42,916 bases of DNA, from positions 1 through 42,916 of the forward strand of contig CAYZDL010000013.1 of NCBI GenBank assembly GCA_964477345.1, read 5' to 3'. The position numbers and the translations under genes were made by a program. Position 1 is the stretch's first letter, and each line of letters starts with the position of its first letter. The stretch comes from JAJZEO01 sp964477345. GTDB lineage: Bacteria; Chlamydiota; Chlamydiia; Chlamydiales; 2-12-FULL-49-11. The notes under the pieces are model-generated. The model ran no database searches. It was given only the letters and a program-made list of their open reading frames with translations, and was not told where the DNA came from. This document shows, one piece after another, positions 34,378 to 42,197 of this stretch.

Positions 34378-36969
34378 CTAAGATAGGTGCTTCGAGATGT
34401 GGCCGGCGAGCTTCATCATGTCGATGGGATCTTTGTGGCCGAGGAACTTGGCGAACTTGGCGTCGGGGTTGATGACGCGTTTGTTCGATTCGTCTTGGAG
34501 TTTGTGCTTTTTGATGTAATCCCAGAGAAGCTTGGTCACTTCTGGGCGCGACACTTCATCTTTGGTGCCAATGAGAGCCGTTAGTTCAGGAGAGGGGCGT
34601 GAGGTGGCTTGCTTGCGGGGAGTTTTTGCCGTTGGTTTTTTCGCTGTGGCTGATTTTTTGGTGGTGGATTTGGTTTTCTTCGCAGGGGTTGATTTGGTTT
34701 TGGCGGCAACCCCTTTCTTTGTGAGTTTTTTGCGGCTTTCGTAGGGCGTCTTGGGATAATTGTGGTATTTGTTCTCGAGGTCGTCGATGTTGTTGACGAT
34801 GACGTTGCAGTCGGGGTAGTTGGTGCAGGAGAAGAAGGTTTTGCCAAAGCGGGACTTGCGAGCGACAATTTGGCCGTCGCAGCCGATGGCTGGACATTTG
34901 GGGAGGTCGGTGGGTAAATCTTCACCCTTCTTGGGGATATTGACAATGCCGCGGCATTCGGGATATTTGGTGCAACCAAGGAAGATGCCAAAGCGGGATT
35001 TGCGAGGTTTCATCTCGGAGCCACAGGTGGGGCATTTTTGATCCCAGTCAAAATCATCGGCATAGAGTGATTTGTCAAGGGTGAGCTCTTCGAGAGGGGC
35101 CGTGTAGTCGCAGTCGGGGTAATTCTCGCAGCCGATAAAGTAGCGGTCTCGGGACCAGATTTTTTGGAGCTTGCCGCCGCATTTGGGGCAGATGAGGTCG
35201 GTCGTGATTTTGGGGACGTGGGCCTCTTTTTCCGCAAGCTCAACCGTGGGGGCAAATTCTTTCCAAAAATTCTTAAGGAAGGCTTTCCAGTCGATGTCCG
35301 TTTCTGCAATTTTGTCGAGCTCATCTTCCATGCCAGCCGTAAAAGCAATGTTCATAATCTTGGGGAAGTTGTCTTCAAGCATCTGACAGATAATTTTACC
35401 AAGTTCAGTCGGGATGAGGGTGTTGCGTTCCTTGGTTGTGTAAGAGCGGCTTTGGATTTTTTGCATGATGGCAGCGTAGGTGGAGGGGCGGCCGATTCCA
35501 GATTTTTCAAGCTCTTTGACGAGGGAGGCTTCGGTGAAGCGGGGGGGTGCTTTGGTAAACGATTGGGTGGCGAAGGTGTCGTTAAGGTGGAGGATTTGCC
35601 CTTCTGTGAGGACAGGGAGGGTTTTGTCTTCGTTGGAGTCATCTTGGTTGTCTTCTTTTTCTTCGTAAACGGCAAGAAATCCGCGGAATTTGATCACTGA
35701 GCCAGTCGCTCGTAGCTGTAGCTCTTTGTTAGTTTCAATTTCATAGGTGACGGTGTCGTAGATAGCAGGGACCATTTGTGAGGCGATAAATCTTTTCCAG
35801 ATAAGAGAATAGAGTTTGAATTGATCAGGGGTTAGGTAATTTTTGACTTTTTCGGGGGGGTATTCAAAGTCGGTAGGGCGGATCGCTTCGTGGGCGTCTT
35901 GAGCATTTTTTTTGCTAGCGTACGCAGGGGGAACAGCAGGAACGTATTCGTCGCCATAGGTAAGTTGGATGTAGGTTTTCCCTTCGCGCTGGGCTTCGGG
36001 GGCAATTCGGGTCGAGTCGGTTCTCATATAGGTAATAAGACCTTCAGCGCCGGAGCCAAGCTCAACTCCTTCGTAGAGGCTTTGGGCAACCATCATAGTG
36101 CGAGAGGCGGAAAAACCGTAGTGTCTGGAGGCTTCTTGTTGTAGGGTCGAGGTGATGAAGGGGGGGACCGGATTTCGCTTCTTTTCTTTTTTCTCAACGG
36201 AGGCGACTTTGTATTTGGCTTCTTTGAGACTTTTTTCAATCTCTTTGGCGGTCTTTTCGTCACTGATGAGAAAGACTTCTTTCTTTTCGCTCTTTTCTTT
36301 ATCGACGCGAAGGCCTTTGACAGTGTGGAGGGAGGCTTCAAAGATCCTGTCTTTAGGGTCTTTGGATAGTTGGGCTCCGAGATTCCAGTATTCGACAGGA
36401 ATAAAGGCTTCAATTTCTTTTTCACGGTCGACAACTAGCTTGAGGGCTACAGATTGGACGCGTCCGGCCGAGAGGGAGCTGTCTTTACCGCCTCGTCCGA
36501 TCTTGCGATGTAATATAGGGGAGATCTTGTAGCCGACCATGCGGTCGAGAAGGCGACGAGCTTGCTGGGCATCTACAAGATGATCATCGATGTCGCGCGG
36601 ATGAGCAAGGGCTTCTTTAACGGCCTCTTTTGTAAATGCATTGAAGGTGACGCGTTTGAAGGGGGTCGACTTGGGCAAAATCGAGGCAATGTGCCAGGCA
36701 ATCGCTTCTCCTTCGCGGTCAGGGTCAGGTGAGAGAATGACAAGGTCGGCTTTTTTTGCGGCTCTCTTGAGTTTCTCTACAACCTCTTTTTTGCCTTCAA
36801 GTATCTCATATTCAGGGTCGAAGTTGTTCTCAATGTCAATTCCAAACTTTTTTGGAGGAAGGTCGCGAATGTGCCCCACAGAAGATTCAAAGGAATAGTT
36901 GCTTCCTAGAAATTTCTTAAGAGTCTTGATCTTAGTGGGGGACTCAACGATGATTAATGTTTTACTCAC
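34378..36969 (-). CDS. topA: DNA topoisomerase I fused to a SWIB domain
   Basis: Type IA topoisomerase relaxing negative supercoils, 863 residues. The Toprim domain shows VESPTKIKTLKKFLGSNY and LSPDPDREGEAIAWHIAS; the active-site Tyr lies in ITYMRTDSTRIAPEA. Three C-terminal four-cysteine zinc ribbons follow (CPKCGG...CENYPDC, CPTCGS...CTKYPEC, CPAIGC...CTNYPDC), then a Lys/Ala/Pro/Thr-rich histone H1-like linker, and a SWIB domain (ELTALIGTKDEVSRPEVTKL to the end, with INPDAKFAKFLG). The SWIB fusion is a chlamydial hallmark; SWIB is otherwise a eukaryotic chromatin domain. Codons are strongly C-ending, like uvrB, producing long spurious frames on the + strand. Confidence 0.97.
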   Translation of the reverse strand: MSKTLIIVESPTKIKTLKKFLGSNYSFESSVGHIRDLPPKKFGIDIENNFDPEYEILEGKKEVVEKLKRAAKKADLVILSPDPDREGEAIAWHIASILPKSTPFKRVTFNAFTKEAVKEALAHPRDIDDHLVDAQQARRLLDRMVGYKISPILHRKIGRGGKDSSLSAGRVQSVALKLVVDREKEIEAFIPVEYWNLGAQLSKDPKDRIFEASLHTVKGLRVDKEKSEKKEVFLISDEKTAKEIEKSLKEAKYKVASVEKKEKKRNPVPPFITSTLQQEASRHYGFSASRTMMVAQSLYEGVELGSGAEGLITYMRTDSTRIAPEAQREGKTYIQLTYGDEYVPAVPPAYASKKNAQDAHEAIRPTDFEYPPEKVKNYLTPDQFKLYSLIWKRFIASQMVPAIYDTVTYEIETNKELQLRATGSVIKFRGFLAVYEEKEDNQDDSNEDKTLPVLTEGQILHLNDTFATQSFTKAPPRFTEASLVKELEKSGIGRPSTYAAIMQKIQSRSYTTKERNTLIPTELGKIICQMLEDNFPKIMNIAFTAGMEDELDKIAETDIDWKAFLKNFWKEFAPTVELAEKEAHVPKITTDLICPKCGGKLQKIWSRDRYFIGCENYPDCDYTAPLEELTLDKSLYADDFDWDQKCPTCGSEMKPRKSRFGIFLGCTKYPECRGIVNIPKKGEDLPTDLPKCPAIGCDGQIVARKSRFGKTFFSCTNYPDCNVIVNNIDDLENKYHNYPKTPYESRKKLTKKGVAAKTKSTPAKKTKSTTKKSATAKKPTAKTPRKQATSRPSPELTALIGTKDEVSRPEVTKLLWDYIKKHKLQDESNKRVINPDAKFAKFLGHKDPIDMMKLAGHISKHLS

Positions 36970-37079
36970 TTCAAACCTTCTAAGGCTATATTCCGTCCAG
37001 GATAGGTTGTGGTTACAATTAAAGACAAGTATAGACTTTTGATTTTTTTTTTGATAAAGGAAGGGTTGAGGTGTTTGTT

Positions 37080-38783
37080 ATGAGAAAAAAACTACTTATA
37101 GCCCTGATAGGGATTGGAATCGTTTCCTTTGGGGGGCTCTTTTTTTTAATTGGAAAACAGGTGGTAAGAGTAGTCAAATCTTATTACGCGAGTCATTCTG
37201 ATTATAAGCCGATGTCAAAGAATCTGGTAATGGAACAAAAGCGGTTTGTTGTTTTAATCACCTCTCATAACACGGAAGAGTTTGTAGAAAAAAACATGCG
37301 CTCTGTTTTAGAGCAAAATTATGACAATTTTCGAATTGTATTTATCGATAATGGGTCGAGTGACCGTAGTTTTAGTAAGGCGGGCGATTGGGTTAGACGG
37401 TATAAAATGACTCCCCGTACAAAATTTGTGCGAAGAGGAGAGAAGACGTCAACTACAGAGCTTCTCTATTTCGCGATTCAGGAAATGAACAATCAAGAAA
37501 TCGTGGTTCTTCTCGATGGGAAGGATTGGTTTTCTCATACCGAGGTTTTAAACGAATTAAATCGGTACTACAATGATCCGCACGTTTGGCTCACTTATGC
37601 GCAATACTCAAATTTCCCCGAATATGAAAAGGGGAATGCAAGATCGCCAATCCTTCATGCCAAAAAACAGTTGGTTTTGCGAGCCTCTCCTTGGATCTAT
37701 TCTCACTATTGTACGTTTTATGCAGGGTTGTTTAAGAGAATTAAAATGAGGGATCTTCTCTACGAGGGATCATTTTTTCAATACAAAACCAATCGAGCTA
37801 TCTTAATGCCGATGTTAGAGATGAGTGAAGAGCATGCGATCTTTATTCCTAGTGTTCTGTATGTTAACAATCGAAAGGTGCAAAAGGAGATGTCGCAAGA
37901 GGAAGTCAAGAGTATACGATCTTATAGCCGCTACATCCGCTCATTGAGACCATACAATAAACTAACGCAACATCCTAAGTATGAAATCGCTTCTAATCAG
38001 GAGGTCGATTTATTTATCTTTTCCTCTGATCGACCGTTGCAACTTTATTCATTTTTGGAATCGCAAAAAAAATGTGCACCAGGAATCAACGATGTCTATG
38101 TGATTTTTTCGGCGAGTGAAGAGAAATATATGGAGGGGTATGAACTTGTCCGCAGAACTTTTCCCGAAGTGTGTTTTATTCACAAGGGGACTAAGTCTTC
38201 TTCATTAAAATCGGATCTTATGGCTCAAATCAACAAGGTGAGTTCAGACTATGTAGCTGTGGCGGAAGATCAGCTGATCTTAAAAGATCAGGTCGACCTG
38301 AATAGAGCGGTTTCTCTTCTTGAAAAGACCGGTGCCTATGGGGTTTATTTTTCCCTTGGACTTAATTTAAGTAGTTTACCAAAGCAGTACTACAATTTTA
38401 TCGAGGGGGCGATTGCTTGGCAATTTAATCAAGGTAAGGATGATTGGGGTCATAGTCACTCGATGGGGATGGTCATTTATCGTAAAAGTGATTTAATCGA
38501 TTCAATCGCCCGTTTAAGTTTTCAATCAATCCCCAGCTTTCAAAAAGCATTCGTTGAGATGAGTCAAAACGATGAACTGGGAGTTTGCTTTACTGACAGC
38601 AAATCGGTTTTTAATTTTTTTGAAATATTTAGAGTAAAAGAGGGTGGGAAAAAAGTAGCCTATACAACAAAAGAGCTCAATGATCTATTTCTTGAAGGGA
38701 TGAAACTTGATATTAGGCCACTTTACCGAATTCAAAATAAGGAGACAAACGTGAGTAAAATTCCTCACTTTGTCAATCAATAA
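37080..38783 (+). CDS. Membrane-anchored two-domain GT2-like protein
   Basis: About 567 residues. ATG 37080 (GAGG 8 bases upstream) is preferred to the GTG at 37071. It has a basic N-terminus and one helix (LLIALIGIGIVSFGGLFFLI) without a cleavage site, so an anchor with the enzyme outside is likely. Domain 1 is GT2-like (VLITSHNTEEFVEKNMRSVL, FRIVFIDNGSSDRSF, CTFYAGLFKRIKMRDLLYEG), but the metal motif reads VVLLDGKDWF, with DGK for DGD. Domain 2 begins LFIFSSDRPLQLYSFLESQK and has YVAVAEDQLILKDQVD and AWQFNQGKDDWGHSHS, homologous to domain 2 of the protein at 28469. It precedes two porin genes by 17 bases, so probably cotranscribed. Confidence 0.7.
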   Translation: MRKKLLIALIGIGIVSFGGLFFLIGKQVVRVVKSYYASHSDYKPMSKNLVMEQKRFVVLITSHNTEEFVEKNMRSVLEQNYDNFRIVFIDNGSSDRSFSKAGDWVRRYKMTPRTKFVRRGEKTSTTELLYFAIQEMNNQEIVVLLDGKDWFSHTEVLNELNRYYNDPHVWLTYAQYSNFPEYEKGNARSPILHAKKQLVLRASPWIYSHYCTFYAGLFKRIKMRDLLYEGSFFQYKTNRAILMPMLEMSEEHAIFIPSVLYVNNRKVQKEMSQEEVKSIRSYSRYIRSLRPYNKLTQHPKYEIASNQEVDLFIFSSDRPLQLYSFLESQKKCAPGINDVYVIFSASEEKYMEGYELVRRTFPEVCFIHKGTKSSSLKSDLMAQINKVSSDYVAVAEDQLILKDQVDLNRAVSLLEKTGAYGVYFSLGLNLSSLPKQYYNFIEGAIAWQFNQGKDDWGHSHSMGMVIYRKSDLIDSIARLSFQSIPSFQKAFVEMSQNDELGVCFTDSKSVFNFFEIFRVKEGGKKVAYTTKELNDLFLEGMKLDIRPLYRIQNKETNVSKIPHFVNQ

Positions 38784-38800
38784 GAGGGAGAACGATTTTT

Positions 38801-39790
38801 ATGAAGTATGCGTTGGGTGTTTTTCTTTTGTTTTTTGGGACCCTTTCCGCTAGTGGTATCAACCTAGGGCAAAAGGGACCTGGGCAGCAGCCGCCCCTTG
38901 TTAAAGAAGAGGCGCGAGATATTTTTGGATATGCTGAAGCCAGTTACATTTATTGGATAGCAAGACGGGATAGCGTGGGCGGATTTATCTCTAATATTTA
39001 CTACCCTGCAACAGCCGATCCTAAGCAAGGAACAGTAGTTTATGCGCCCCATTCAGCTCAATCAGGGTTTAAGGTTGCTGCAGGATTGAGATTTGTAGAA
39101 CGAGAAATGGAGTTGCTTCTTCGATATACTTGGTTTAACAATAATCATCCAGGAACGGGAGTTTATTCTTATCCGGGGGGTCAGGCTTATGTGCCTATCG
39201 ATCCTTCTCTTACGACTACAACGGGAGGGACGATCCAATGGAAAAACGAATATCAGAAGATTGTGTTAGAATTTGTCAACATCTTGCCTACATTTCAATA
39301 CCTGAGTCAGAGACCTTATTTTATGCTAGTTTCCGCATGGGATCATGAAGTGACCAAACTGTTCTCTGAGAATGGAAATGGGAAAAATCCAAGCACAACT
39401 ACCTTGGACCAAACTTGGTGGAGCATTGGACCTGAATTAGGCCTTAGATTTGGCTATTTTATCTACAAAGGAAAAAAGAATCAGCTCTCCATAATCAGCA
39501 TGAATGGTGCTGCGCAGACTTGGGGGCCTACAAAATCGACTCTTCTTGAAATAGAAAATTCTACGGGTGACACAGTATTGTCAAGTCAAGAGAGTGTTTC
39601 TACAATCAGCACGTTGGTCGATATGGAAATTGGACTTGCCTATTCTTATCGCGATTTAGAGAGGAATACTAGCTCTGTTGAGTTCCGTGTTAATTGGGAA
39701 TTGCAGACTTGGGTTAACAATTATTCGGCTTTTAATGAGTCATTATTGATTCTGCAAGGGCTTACGATGACTCTAGTGTGCGTATTCTAA
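38801..39790 (+). CDS. MOMP-like outer-membrane protein, paralogue 3
   Basis: A 329-residue barrel protein: signal peptide MKYALGVFLLFFGTLSASG, then EASYIYWIARRDS, YAPHSAQSGFKVAAGL, YTWFNNNHPGTGVYSYPGGQ, TWWSIGPELGLRFGYFIY and FRVNWELQTWVNNYSAFNES, ending in Phe (LVCVF). It is clearly a tandem duplicate of the gene that follows; the W-S-IGP motif links it to the porins at 1532 and 2806. GGGAG is about 10 bases before the ATG, and the GT2-like gene ends 17 bases upstream, so it can be read from the same message. A pore function is inferred from the family. Confidence 0.78.
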   Translation: MKYALGVFLLFFGTLSASGINLGQKGPGQQPPLVKEEARDIFGYAEASYIYWIARRDSVGGFISNIYYPATADPKQGTVVYAPHSAQSGFKVAAGLRFVEREMELLLRYTWFNNNHPGTGVYSYPGGQAYVPIDPSLTTTTGGTIQWKNEYQKIVLEFVNILPTFQYLSQRPYFMLVSAWDHEVTKLFSENGNGKNPSTTTLDQTWWSIGPELGLRFGYFIYKGKKNQLSIISMNGAAQTWGPTKSTLLEIENSTGDTVLSSQESVSTISTLVDMEIGLAYSYRDLERNTSSVEFRVNWELQTWVNNYSAFNESLLILQGLTMTLVCVF

Positions 39791-39819
39791 TGCACTTCTG
39801 ACAAGAAAAAAAATAGTTC

Positions 39820-39848
39820 TTGATCATCTTCCCAACTTTTCTTACAAT
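39820..39848 (+). promoter_or_regulatory. Candidate sigma-70-type promoter for porin paralogue 4
   Basis: TTGATC (39820-39825), 17-base spacer, TACAAT (39843-39848), 33 bases before the ATG at 39882. It gives the second tandem porin its own promoter. Confidence 0.55.
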
Positions 39849-39881
39849 TCGGTTTTAACAACAAGTTGTAAGGTACGTTAT

Positions 39882-40868
39882 ATGAATTGGACAAAATATG
39901 CTCTTAGTTTATCTCTTCTATCCCTTAGTGCTCTTTCTGCTAGTGCCACAGGCAGCATGCAGAAAAATCCACCGCCTAAATCGGATGAAGAAACAAGAAA
40001 TTTCTATGGAACGGGTGAAGCAAGTTACATCTATTGGCTAGAACGACGTCAAAATGATGCTATATTTGTTTCTAACTATTACAGCACACCAACGGATACA
40101 CCGGAAAAAGGCTCAACAGCTTACGCGCCTGTATCAGCTCAGTCGGGGTTTAAAGTAGCGTTAGGTTTAAAAAGTGTAGAGCATGAAGTAGAGCTTAACG
40201 TTCAGTATACTTGGTTTAACAATAACAACCCTAAGGTAGGAGTCTTTTCTTATCCAGGAGGGCATGCGTATAACAAGCCCGCGCCTACTTTCACTACTGC
40301 TAGTGCAGGAACAATTTCTTGGAATAGCATGTTTCAGAGAATCGATTTTGAATTTCTCAATAGTCTGGTCTACAGCAACTATTTTTATGTTAGACCCTAT
40401 ATCAACATAGTTGGTGCCTGGGATCACGAAACGACGACGGTTGCTTCCACAAATACTAATACAGATTCGGTTATCGAAACATTGGATCAACATTGGTGGG
40501 GTGTGGGACCTGAAATAGGTTTTGGAACAGGTTACTTCTTTTTTAGGGGAGAGAAAAATCAGGTGTCGCTAACTTCAAGATTTGGTGTTGGCCAGACTTG
40601 GGGTCCAACTAATACAACTGGACTTTTAACAGATACTGTTTTAAATAAGACCGTAGTCTCTTCTCAGGACAATGTCACAGCTGTCTATACTTTAGCTGAG
40701 GTGTTGTTTGGATTGACCTATACATATCAAGATATAGAAAAAAATGCGCAATCTTTTAGCTTGAGTGTTAACTGGGAACTCCAGACATGGATCAACAACT
40801 ATTCTGCCTTTAATGGACCTCTATTATCTTTACAGGGGCTTACTTTAACTCTAGGTGCCGCATTCTAG
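39882..40868 (+). CDS. MOMP-like outer-membrane protein, paralogue 4
   Basis: A 328-residue tandem paralogue of the preceding gene. Signal peptide ALSLSLLSLSALSASA, then EASYIYWLERRQND, YAPVSAQSGFKVALGL, YTWFNNNNPKVGVFSYPGGH, HWWGVGPEIGFGTGYFFF and LSVNWELQTWINNYSAFNGP, ending LGAAF. The variable stretches between these shared strands probably form surface loops. TAAGGT lies 8 bases before ATG 39882. A long hairpin terminator follows at 40897. Together with paralogues 1-3 it supports a lineage with an expanded porin set. Confidence 0.8.
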   Translation: MNWTKYALSLSLLSLSALSASATGSMQKNPPPKSDEETRNFYGTGEASYIYWLERRQNDAIFVSNYYSTPTDTPEKGSTAYAPVSAQSGFKVALGLKSVEHEVELNVQYTWFNNNNPKVGVFSYPGGHAYNKPAPTFTTASAGTISWNSMFQRIDFEFLNSLVYSNYFYVRPYINIVGAWDHETTTVASTNTNTDSVIETLDQHWWGVGPEIGFGTGYFFFRGEKNQVSLTSRFGVGQTWGPTNTTGLLTDTVLNKTVVSSQDNVTAVYTLAEVLFGLTYTYQDIEKNAQSFSLSVNWELQTWINNYSAFNGPLLSLQGLTLTLGAAF

Positions 40869-40896
40869 AAATAATTTTGTGTAAGAGAATCTAATT

Positions 40897-40926
40897 GAAA
40901 AGGCTCGCATTGCGGGCCTTTTCTTT
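40897..40926. terminator. Bidirectional hairpin terminator between porin 4 and the NamZ gene
   Basis: GAAAAGGCTCGC (40897-40908) pairs with GCGGGCCTTTTC (40912-40923) over 12 bp with one T-G pair and loop ATT. T-rich after the stem on the + strand and A-rich before it, so it can serve both converging genes. Confidence 0.88.
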
Positions 40927-40932
40927 TCCTGA

Positions 40933-42168
40933 TTAAGAGTACAGTAAGTATTTCTGCCTTTTCTTGAGGAATTGTTCTCGTTCGGCCTTTTGAAACTGAA
41001 GTAGTTTCCATGTGACGAATTTTTCTTGAATGATCAGGTCAATCATCGATTTGTTGCCCAATACTTGATTGAAACACTCTCTTTGGACGGGTTTAAGTTG
41101 AGACAATTTTTCAGCGACGATTTGTGGATAGAGCGATTTAAGAATTCCGATGAGGGTAAATTGTGTGGTGAGAGGTTGGTATTCGTGTGGGTCGATGATC
41201 TGAATCTTGACTCCATGGCAATCAAGGCCTTTAAAGCTGCCAAAAAAGGGGCGGTAGTGGAAAGGATGAAAGACAACCCCTGGATTTTTTTGAGCATTGA
41301 GGGAATTAGCAAACTGCTCGGCATTGATCCATGGGGCTCCAATCAATTTAAAAGGTAGAGTGTAGCCGACTCCTATGTTGACGAGGGAAAGCTCGCCTAG
41401 TATGCCTGTTGTGGCATAGTAGAGAGGGGTGTCATCTTCGGGAATTTGTGGAGAAGTCGGGATCCAAGAGAGACCTGTATCTTGGAAAATCATATTCCTA
41501 GACCATCCTTTCATCGGGATGATTCTCAGATTACATCCAACTTTGTACTCTTCATTAAAAAATATCGCAAGCTCTCCAATCGTCATTCCATGGCAGTAGG
41601 GTACATTAATGTAGCCTAAGTAGGAGCGAGATGTTTCTTCAAGCATCGGGCCGTCGACAATGATCCCCCCCATTGGATTGGGGCGGTCGAATACAATCAC
41701 TTGAACACCTGCTTTCGCCGCCTCTTCCATGGTATAAAATAGGGTAGTTGTAAAGGTATAAGCGCGTGATCCAACATCTTGGATGTCGTAGATGAGGACG
41801 TCAACTTTACTGAGCATCTCTTTGGTCGGTCTTTTTGTCGCACCATAGAGGTTATAAATAGGAATCTCTTTGAAAGAGGCTCCATTATCTAGGTTGCGAT
41901 TGGCGTAGGTTTTCCCATCAAGACCATGCTCTGGGGCAAAGAGGGCGGCAACTTCGTATTTATTGGGGTTTTTAAGGAACAGGTCAATCGTGTGTGTGAG
42001 GTGACCATTCACCCCTGTTTGATTGGTGATGATCCCTACCCTTTTTCCTTTCAGAGAGTTGTCAAGGGCCTCGTTGAAAAAACAATCACTTCCTAATTGA
42101 ATCTTTGGCGCGCCATTCATTGCCCCTAAGGCAATTAGAAAAAAAGAAAGAAACCTCTTGATCACCAT
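40933..42168 (-). CDS. namZ: Exo-beta-N-acetylmuramidase NamZ (DUF1343)
   Basis: Glycosidase family removing terminal MurNAc from peptidoglycan fragments. After a signal peptide (IKRFLSFFLIALGAMNG) the DUF1343 pattern is complete: GKRVGIITNQTGVNG, LFAPEHGLDGKTYANR, IYNLYGATKRPTKEML, LIYDIQDVGSRAYTFTTTLF, VIVFDRPNPMGG, YCHGMTIGELAIFFNEEY, LSWIPTSPQIPEDDTPLYY and VVFHPFHYRP. ATG 42168 is chosen over GTG 42180, as GGGAG then lies about 5 bases upstream. The chlamydial homologue (CT605, 'YzbB family', from memory) lies near uvrD too. Export suggests trimming of periplasmic septal peptidoglycan. Convergent with porin 4 across a shared terminator. Confidence 0.9.
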   Translation of the reverse strand: MVIKRFLSFFLIALGAMNGAPKIQLGSDCFFNEALDNSLKGKRVGIITNQTGVNGHLTHTIDLFLKNPNKYEVAALFAPEHGLDGKTYANRNLDNGASFKEIPIYNLYGATKRPTKEMLSKVDVLIYDIQDVGSRAYTFTTTLFYTMEEAAKAGVQVIVFDRPNPMGGIIVDGPMLEETSRSYLGYINVPYCHGMTIGELAIFFNEEYKVGCNLRIIPMKGWSRNMIFQDTGLSWIPTSPQIPEDDTPLYYATTGILGELSLVNIGVGYTLPFKLIGAPWINAEQFANSLNAQKNPGVVFHPFHYRPFFGSFKGLDCHGVKIQIIDPHEYQPLTTQFTLIGILKSLYPQIVAEKLSQLKPVQRECFNQVLGNKSMIDLIIQEKFVTWKLLQFQKAEREQFLKKRQKYLLYS

Positions 42169-42197
42169 TCCTACTCCCACTAGAATCGATTTCCATT

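Noticed and set aside
34387..36898. Many open frames overlapping topA on both strands
   Set aside because: Same codon-bias effect; topA is complete and explains the region.
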